Assembly: GCA_016801885.1 (NCBI GenBank)
Contig: CM028900.1
Coordinates: forward strand, 18,618,972-18,682,971
Length of the DNA: 64,000 nucleotides
DNA from: Toxotes chatareus
Taxonomy: Eukaryota > Chordata > Actinopteri > Toxotidae
Direction: 5' to 3'
In this document: positions 56,493 through 64,000 of the stretch, piece after piece
Numbering within the stretch: position 1 is the stretch's first letter
Layout: each line of letters starts with the position of its first letter
Made by a program: the position numbers and the translations under genes
Notes under the pieces: generated by a model
What the model saw: the letters and a program-made list of their open reading frames with translations, nothing else
Told to the model about the DNA's origin: nothing
The model's database searches: none

Positions 56493-59162
56493 GCACTCAC
56501 AGACAGCATACATTTGCTAAAGATTACACACACAAAAGAGCATGAATGTGTTTTGTTGAAGCACAGACACATTCTCTCACACACTCACTCTTATAAACAA
56601 ACCAAAATTTAATTATCCATCTCGGTAAATAATCTACTGTATCACTTTCTGTCTCTATTTTTCTACCAGTATCTTTCCTGAAAGGAAACTGTTTCCTGTG
56701 TTGTCCTTCTGTTTACTATTGTAGATGTGGTGCCCACCTTCCTGCAGCCCCTCTGTCTCTCCTCTCTGTCAGTACACAGATGGACAGATTGGAGGGCCTG
56801 AGTGGCTTCTGTAGGGAAGGAAGTAGCAAGGGAACCAGGGTGGTAGAGAAAGGGACTCAAGTAAAGGAGCTCTTCAGAAGATTTTCAAGTGGAGAGCAGG
56901 ATTCTTTGTCTACCTCCTGCATGTAAACGCACACACACACACCTTACTTACTCCTATTTTTGCTCTCACTAGAACTATTTTCTCCCTCTTGTGCGCTCAC
57001 ACACTTAGGTGTATGTACAAAACTGAGGTAAGTAGGATGTCAAACACACACACACACACACACACTCTCCCTCTCAGGGTCCATTTTCTGAAGTGACCAC
57101 CTAAGCCTTGAATGAGGGCTGCCCTCAGTTTTCTTGAGTGGGTGCCCCTTCCCTCCTTCACCCAACCACCACCACTACCACTACCTAACCTTTCCAAGTG
57201 CCCCTTGCAGGTTACCATAACAACCACGACCTCTGGCACTCCACCAATTAGAAAACAATCAGCCTGGAGAGACCAGAGTGGAGTGAGTTTGAGAGAGAGA
57301 GACATATGTACTGTAGCACGAGTGAAAGCTGTGTTGAGAGCAAATAACATAAAAAAGAAAGAAACAAAAAAAGAAAGTTCTAGAGAACATTTGGTCAACC
57401 TCTTACAAGGAGAAAGCACAGATCCTCCTTACCCAAGATAATTAATAAGAGTAATCCTGATCATGAAGATTATAGAATGTCTGTGCTTAAAATGCTGAGT
57501 TGTTTTGAGACCATGTTAGAGAGGCTTTATTTCAAGCCTGTGGTCAATTTTGTAATTAATAGTCTGAGGTGATACTGTACTGTGTTATATTGCTAAGTTG
57601 TATGTTGCGTTTTTACATGTAGGAACTAAAAAAAAAAAAATGCAGATCATCAGTTGCTCCCATTCTGTGCCAGTGCAGTTGTTGTATTAAGCTGAATAAA
57701 CCTCTGCTGGATTGATAAGAGCTATGCAGTGTTGCCACTTACTGAAAAGACAGAGTTCTTGCTCTCTTTCCCCCCTCCCTCCTTGGTGTTCCTCCATTTG
57801 TGTTTGTTTTGGGTTTGGTTGTCTAAAGAGGATAAACATGTTGGAAATGATTTTGCCATTGGCTTTCACTCGTCCCACCATCTGCCATTTGGAGAAACTC
57901 TGAAAACTTTTGCCGTTTGCGCTGGAAGAGAGCAGCCGTCCTCTTACTGCTTTATATCATACAGTAATACTCTTTCCTTCTGTGGAGCAAGCTACCAGAT
58001 GTCCTGTGAGATCCTTGCGTTACCCAGTGTAAGACACCGTGGAGTGGTTGCTAGGCTTCTCAGTGAATTTGACTACTAAAATGCTACATAAAGGCATTTA
58101 CACATCTGTAACATCTACTGTGCTTTCCCAGACATATTTAAGCTTAAATGTAAAGATTGTACTTGTCTTGTTTGACAGAATACATGACTGTAAACAACAT
58201 ACTCTCCCCTGAAAATGTGTGTTAAAGAGTCAGAATGGTGAAATGGAGACCAAGGGAGACATAGAGGGAGCTCATACAGGCAAGAGAGATGAGCTTTTAG
58301 CATTGCTTGGCTAGTCACTGGAGAGGCTTTCTTTCCTCCATGTTAATTAATCAGACATTCTCTCAGCTCATTGAGTGCCACATGCACACACAGACTGCAA
58401 ACACACACACACACACAGCTTTAATACATACTTACTGTCTTTATCTTGCAGACTTTTCACACACACACACACACACATACACGCTTTGAAGGGAGTTTCA
58501 GTGGGTGCCAGGTTGATCTGTGTAAGTGCTGGTTTCCACATCACTTTTTTCTTGTAGGTAATTAGTCCTGCCGGGGTGGGGTCTTTGGACGTGTGTGTAT
58601 GTGTGTGAATGTGTGCGTGCATTAATTAAAGGGCTAATATTAAGGGGTTGGGTAGGTACATGATTTTGGCAGTAATAACTCAAATAATGTAAGTCGTGAC
58701 AAAAAGCTCATTAGTGAGTGAACAGCTACGGTTACATAAACATAAAATGCACTGAAAAGTAGCTGCAGCAGGAGCAGTAATTTACAGTTTTTTTGTTTTT
58801 TTGGGCTTTTTTTTCTTTGTTTTTTTCCAAGCAGCTTAAAATGACCTCTGTTTAGGCATAGCTGAAGAAGAGCAGGAGGCAGCTCAGTATTGCCATGAAA
58901 AGTGTTGGACTGAAGGCTGGGGTGGATGGATAGGTGTCTGAGTGCTATAAAGCATTAGATTTTAACACCAGACAGGGTCTGCATCCCATCATCTTTTACC
59001 AGTGAAGCCAATCTTTCCCTAACTTTAATCAGCTAGTTTTACTTTACTAAACTTTAAAGCAGTACTGCTGGTGTGTATATGTTCCACTAGTGGACATCGC
59101 AGATCTGCCTTATGCTTATATGGGTTTTTTAAAGGACTGGTTTGTTCATGGAGGTTTGAAGA

Positions 59163-59930
59163 AAGTGGCATTAATATTGAAACTCTGTGGAAAGACAGAT
59201 ATGAGAGAGAAGGCTGAAGTGTTTGGGAACTAAAGGGAGGTAAAATGGAAGGTTAAGTGGGATTGGGAATGGAGAGGAAGGGAAGTTAGAGAAAGGAAAA
59301 GGGGGAAGGGGTGAAACAGAAGAGAGGTATGGAGAAGAAAGACCCAGAATGAGTCTGGAGCTAAAGGAACAAAGTGCTGAAGAAAAGAGGGGATTTAAAT
59401 CTAAAAGCAGGAAGACAGGGATACAGAGTAGTGAAAATGGGGGATAAAGGTAAAGAAAAAGATTGAGGGTCAGTGCATGTTTAGAACTTAAAAAAAAAAC
59501 AGTGAAGAGGATGATTTGGAGGAGACGCTACGGGGTCCACATTTTGTGGGCTGAAAGGAGACATGAGTGGACCCAAATAATTGCAAGAATGGGGAAAGTG
59601 GATCAACTAGAGAGGAGAAAAAAAAGAGTTAGCAAGGGATTCATAGGGGAAGAGAGGCTAAGTGGGTGTTTTGGGATGATTCAACAGATGAAATGAAATG
59701 GGGAACGAGGTGGACGGAGTGAGGACATGCAAGGAGAATGAGGATGTGGGGGGTCAGTGAATGTCTGTGCCTGAAAGGGCAAATTAGACTGAGAAAAGGA
59801 GATGGGAAAGTAGAAAAAAAAAATTAAAGGATAAACTGAACTGGGATGCTGAGAGTAGAGAATGTGAAGAGGGCTAAAAAAAAAGAGGAACGAGAAGAGG
59901 TGGGGTGGGGGGGGGGGGGGTGATGGTTAG
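59163..59930. repeat. Long purine-rich tract with a 14-G run
   Basis: About 770 nt with the + strand strongly enriched in A and G (GGAAGGGAAG, GAGAGGAAGGG, GAAAAGAGG and similar). It ends with TGGGGT and 14 consecutive G's at 59907-59920. A local open frame (59463-59696) is composition-driven. Confidence 0.75.
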
Positions 59931-60464
59931 CAGAAAAGAAAAGGGCCAGAGTGTGTGTTTTCCAGACTCAAAGCGCGTGATTCAGCTTGGCTAATAAGGA
60001 AAAGCTCTCAAGAGGCACTCATCTGCTCCATCCCTTCCTCCCCCTTGCTCTCTTTCCGTCAATAGACCCTTTCTAGGTCTCTCTTTCCCCCTGTTGCACT
60101 CTCTTCCTCTCATTTATGATTTCCGCCTCTCGTATTTGCACAAGTAGTTCTCAATGAAAAATAAATTCCATGCAAAGGACATCCGCCCACGGCAGAGCAC
60201 GTACACGGTAAAAAGGACACATGGGCACATACACTCGGCCTCTTAAAAGGACACACTAACATGTGAACACACTGAAAGTTTCAAGACAAAAAAAATTAAA
60301 AAAGAGATGCATGCTCAGTGACGAAATGAGCTCTGGGCATCTTTAATGTTATTTTTCATCTAAATAGATGTTTGTTGTTCACATGGGATGGTTTATGAAA
60401 AAGTGAATTAAATTGAGGTTTCAGTAGTGGAAACCTGTAGCTAAGCAACACACAGTTTTTCTGC

Positions 60465-60466
<2 letters not shown>

Positions 60467-60541
<75 letters not shown>
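60467..60541. repeat. (GT)n microsatellite, about 37 units
   Basis: 75 nt of uninterrupted TG/GT, the second longest simple repeat here. About 100 nt downstream are five TTATG pentamers (60637-60661). Confidence 0.97.
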
Positions 60542-60542
<1 letters not shown>

Positions 60543-61317
60543 GTCTGTGATTCAAATGCAGTGCATTATTTGTTTCTTAGTCCTTGAAGGTGTGGCTCTG
60601 GATTAATGATGATTAAAGATGTTTTTTGTATGGTAATTATGTTATGTTATGTTATGTTATGCACAATGTGAGCTTATATTTTGTGTAATCACAGGTCTGG
60701 AGTGCCTCACTGTAGCAGCATGTGTATAAAATGCTAGAGATTTCTGCACGTCATATAACCTTGAAGTTGTCTCCGAACCTTTTTAGACAATATTAAATGC
60801 TGGTGAAGGGGAAAGGTTAGTTATTAAAGTTTGGTTATGAGGGTTATTACTAATGTTTTTCTTAATTAAACCTAATAAAACAACCCTGATTGTGTCCACA
60901 TAACCAGCAAATATTTGTAGAACAGGGAAAGACAATTTGACAGAGAGCATGAGAGATATGAAGCCATGTGAATTAAAAGGTCAGCTGGAGTGACCTTTCA
61001 AACCTGCTTGAGTTATTAGGGAGATTCTTGGTCAAGTTAGAATCAAGTATGAAATGGTAAATATTTCAGTAACACTTCTAACAATACAAACAGAAGTAAT
61101 TAATGATATGAGTTTGGAGAAAGCCTTAACATTGTTCTATGGTCTCTGCCAGTTTGTCAGAAGAAACAGCTGTCTTTTTTTTGTTTGTTCTTTGGGTCTG
61201 AAGCTGCACTTTTGTGCAACACAACATAAACAGGCAACTGCAATCTACAGTTTATGTGAGTGGCAGACACATTAGGCAAGTAAGCCTCCTGCTACACACA
61301 CACACGGCTGTTAAAGT

Positions 61318-61440
61318 CAAAGGATTCAAAGGCTTTTTATTGTCAATTTCACCATATGTCAGACATACAGGGGAATTGAAATGTTTCTCTCTCTCTGCAA
61401 TGTGCATACAATAATAAATAAATGAATGGAATGTTGAGCC
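61318..61440. mobile_element. Dispersed teleost repeat tail ('TTTTTATTGTCAATTTC' type)
   Basis: CAAAGGCTTTTTATTGTCAA, then ATACAGGGGAATTGAAATG, CTCTCTCTGCAATGTGCATA and ATAATAAATAAATGAATG. This order is familiar as a repeat tail in fish genomes and resembles the one at 23103. It has no coding capacity; the family is uncertain. Confidence 0.5.
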
Positions 61441-61513
61441 AGACAACCTGCTTCCATGATCATATGCCATCCACTTTACCACCTGTAGCACACCCTCTCT
61501 CACTGTCTGTCAC

Positions 61514-61516
<3 letters not shown>

Positions 61517-61544
<28 letters not shown>
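61517..61544. repeat. (AC)n microsatellite
   Basis: Fourteen AC units. Confidence 0.95.
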
Positions 61545-61547
<3 letters not shown>

Positions 61548-62029
61548 GACAAGGAAGGTTTGTCTAAATAATGTTATGCCAGACAAGTTTCAATCTGTAC
61601 AGTGTGAACATCCACAGATACACACACACTGATTGTCAGCCTCCTTTGCCTCTGTGAGTGTCTCTCTTGCACACGCGGGCATTTAGACAGCTAGTCTGAT
61701 TGATGTCACGGCAGTCGATAGAGCACTAATTACTCCCCGTGCTTAGACGGCGCCGTGTAAGGAGCGGTGTCATATCCCGTCAGCCGCGTTTAAAAAACAC
61801 GTGTCACTTCCTGTTAGCCTGGAGAGGAGAAGAGAGTAACAGAGCAACCTGACAGCACGCACACGGGCCCACGCCACATACACAACTGCAGTGTATTACT
61901 AAGGCTTTCTTTCAGTCACCCTCTCTCCCTTCTGTTCTTGCCCCTTTCTTTCTTTTTTCCCCTCTGACCCACCTGCCAGAATTGGTGATCTTTTGTTGTC
62001 AAACTTCATTAGTGGAGACGTCAGCTAAT

Positions 62030-62300
62030 TAGAGCCAAGCAGAAGCTTGGGAGATTAGGAGGAGGAAGATGATGAAGGGCTAGAGACGAGCGAGGGGAAT
62101 GGAGGCAGGGCAGAGGAGGTGGAGATAAGCAGATGATGAAGAGATTAAGATGGAGTGGGAGGGAAGGAGAGATAGATGGTATCAAGGCAGGGATGGAAAT
62201 GACAGCAGAGATGATTACCTGCACAAACTGTGGAGAGTGGGATGAGGCCCGAGAGTGAGAAACGGAAGGTTGAACGGAGGGGTGAGAAAATGAAAATTGA
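62030..62300. repeat. Purine-rich tract
   Basis: GGAGG/GATGAAG-rich + strand DNA of about 270 nt. Confidence 0.6.
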
Positions 62301-64000
62301 AAGTGTCAGAGTTGTGAATGTTTACTGCCCTAAATGACTCTGTAAAGGAAAATGTCAAAATGACGGAGCATATAGCTCATTTCCATGTAACCAGATGGAC
62401 AATAACTCACACTGGTTGAGCTGTTTTTGTAATCGGTGTGTGTGTGTGTGCACGCGTAAGTGCAAGCAAGCTGCTGAGTGAAACAGAGACACAGGGAGAG
62501 ACAGAGATAATGCATTGACCTGTGTCCGTTGCTGTGGTCTGATAACGATCCTCTGCTTTACAACTAGACACCGGGGAGAACACACACAGTCCAGCTCGCA
62601 TTTGTGGACGTGTGGAAAGAAAAAGACTACAACTCCCTCTTGTCATCATCAGTCAATATTAAGCTTCATTTCCTCTGTTGTTTTCCCCCACTGTTATTGA
62701 CTGTGGTTTGAGTCCTGTCATTGCAAAGAGACGATATTGGGCTAAAGAAATAAAATAAAATAATTTTTAGACCGTTCATTTGAGAGTTCAGATTGTTAAA
62801 ATACTAATTAGCTCTTTCTCTTTTGTAACAACATGAATTATATGAAGGCTGTATGGAACTGCCTTTAGAAATCTTGTATAATTAAGTTAATCAATGCAGT
62901 TTGTATCCTTGACTAAACAAGTTTTGAGGTCCCTGCCTTATTGCATCTCATTTGCATAGGAAGTCAGTGTTCATTTGCTGTTGCACTGAAAGGGATCAAA
63001 CGTTTCGAAGGTTTCATGAGAACCATTTGTTGTTTGCTGCATTCATCAGCGTCAACAGGATGCAAAGTCACACATTTCTTACTTTCCTGAAAATAGCGAC
63101 GGAGCCATTTGTATACAGTACGTACCATCCCTTAAGCTTTGGAATCAATTGCAGTTTATATTTTCAAGCTTTATTGACTTTTTTCCAAATCGCTATCATG
63201 ACTTTGTGTTTGTGCTAATGAACGGAAATCTAACTTTACTACTATAAGAAGGTCAACAGCTCTGCCAGTAGCATTTTTATCCTTTTTTGTCTTTATGTTC
63301 CCCATAAGAATGCAAGATCGACACACACCCTCTCCCTCTCTGACACACATTCTGAGCTTTGGAAAGTAAAGTACGATTTTACTCTCTCTAATACCAAATT
63401 GTACCACTGTGCATCCATGAAGGAGATGTCAGCAGGCTATGTTACAAAGAAGAATTTAACAGCTTCCTTTACACATTTCGTATTTTTTAGCTTCTCATTT
63501 TTTTGTGCGCATACCCACACACACACACTGTCATGTACACATATGTGCATAGATGCAATAAATCAGACAGAGCCAAGAATCTGAGTAACATATTTCCCCT
63601 GTGCCACATCTAAGAGGAGACTATACATCACCTTTGTGTTGTCCATCCCTGTAGGTGTGAATCTGATCTCTTACATGTGCGTGTAGCAGTCCTTTGGCCA
63701 TTTTCTGTTAGATTTATGAGACCTTTCAGCTCAGCGTGGTCTGTTAGAGAACACTAAACACATTTGTTTGACCTGCCCTTTCTCTATGTCTTTGTCTCGT
63801 CCTTCTTCTTTTTTACTGTATCTATCTTTTCATTTGTCGCTGTCTTTTTGTTGTCTATATTCCTAATTATTTTTTATGATCGAGAGTAAACACCAATAGG
63901 TCTTTAGGTGCATATGACAAATCACTGTGTTTTTTATTTTTGATAAAGTACCCGCACTGGTGTAGGTAATGGATTTGCCAAACCACTGCATGGTATTTAA

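Noticed and set aside
57112..57441. 109-codon frame with a CCCTTGCAG acceptor-like site at 57202-57210
   Set aside because: Downstream sequence does not match any Par-3 segment, is not in the required phase, and becomes Lys-rich from AAAG repeats.

Overview
The window is a stretch of a ray-finned fish genome, probably a percomorph teleost. The evidence is long AT-rich introns full of (CA)n/(GT)n arrays, vertebrate-type GT-AG exons, and dispersed elements I recognise as common in teleosts. These include a short transposon with GAGCTGCAAC-type ends at about 19500-19830, two copies of a TAACCC-rich element, and 'TTTATTGATCCC' type elements. It is not prokaryotic; there are no operons, ribosome binding sites, CRISPR arrays or recognisable tRNA/rRNA genes.

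One protein-coding gene is supported, on the + strand, and it runs off both ends: pard3b (par-3 family cell polarity regulator beta, also PAR3L/PAR3-beta). Fourteen coding exons can be placed: 2588-2846, 3967-4077, 5646-5785, 5975-6103, 18013-18204, 19239-19397, 22417-22573, 27122-27212, 27625-27734, 31454-31498, 40984-41199, 43721-43949, 52679-52789 and 53292-53669. They total 2327 nt. All have GT-AG borders and all phases agree except at exon 2. In order they encode the end of PDZ1, a linker, PDZ2, PDZ3, a fish-divergent linker, the KASKSMDL motif, the conserved KKSSSLESLQT / FHRPRP / RGRGCNESFRAAIDKSY block, a very lysine-rich segment, the charged RFGKKK region, and the first part of the C-terminal scaffold with NPNYAR-like and LYAKVNKP motifs. 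The N-terminal oligomerisation domain and most of PDZ1 lie upstream. The last exon or exons (IQKLRKEY... region) lie downstream of 64000.

Residue choices in PDZ2 and PDZ3 (VVTRDSS, GNKSRETG, KSIIHGG) fit PARD3B rather than PARD3. Teleosts can carry two copies (pard3ba, pard3bb) and I cannot say which this is.

Everything else is intron. Introns 4 (11.9 kb), 10 (9.5 kb), 12 (8.7 kb) and the open 3' intron (over 10.3 kb) make up most of the window. They hold microsatellites, purine-rich tracts, a few transposon fragments, one degenerate minisatellite and an unexpected number of short near-perfect hairpins (4272-4329, 25979-26016, 26942-27003, 36819-36852, 38032-38069, 41614-41658).

The points most worth checking are: (1) exon 2 is one base short for its reading frame, at a run of seven A's; (2) the set of near-perfect intronic hairpins; (3) a possible in-frame cassette exon at 7221 in intron 4; (4) an open reading frame behind a good acceptor at 45785 in intron 12. 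I did not find a clearly new biological system; the hairpin set is the closest candidate.
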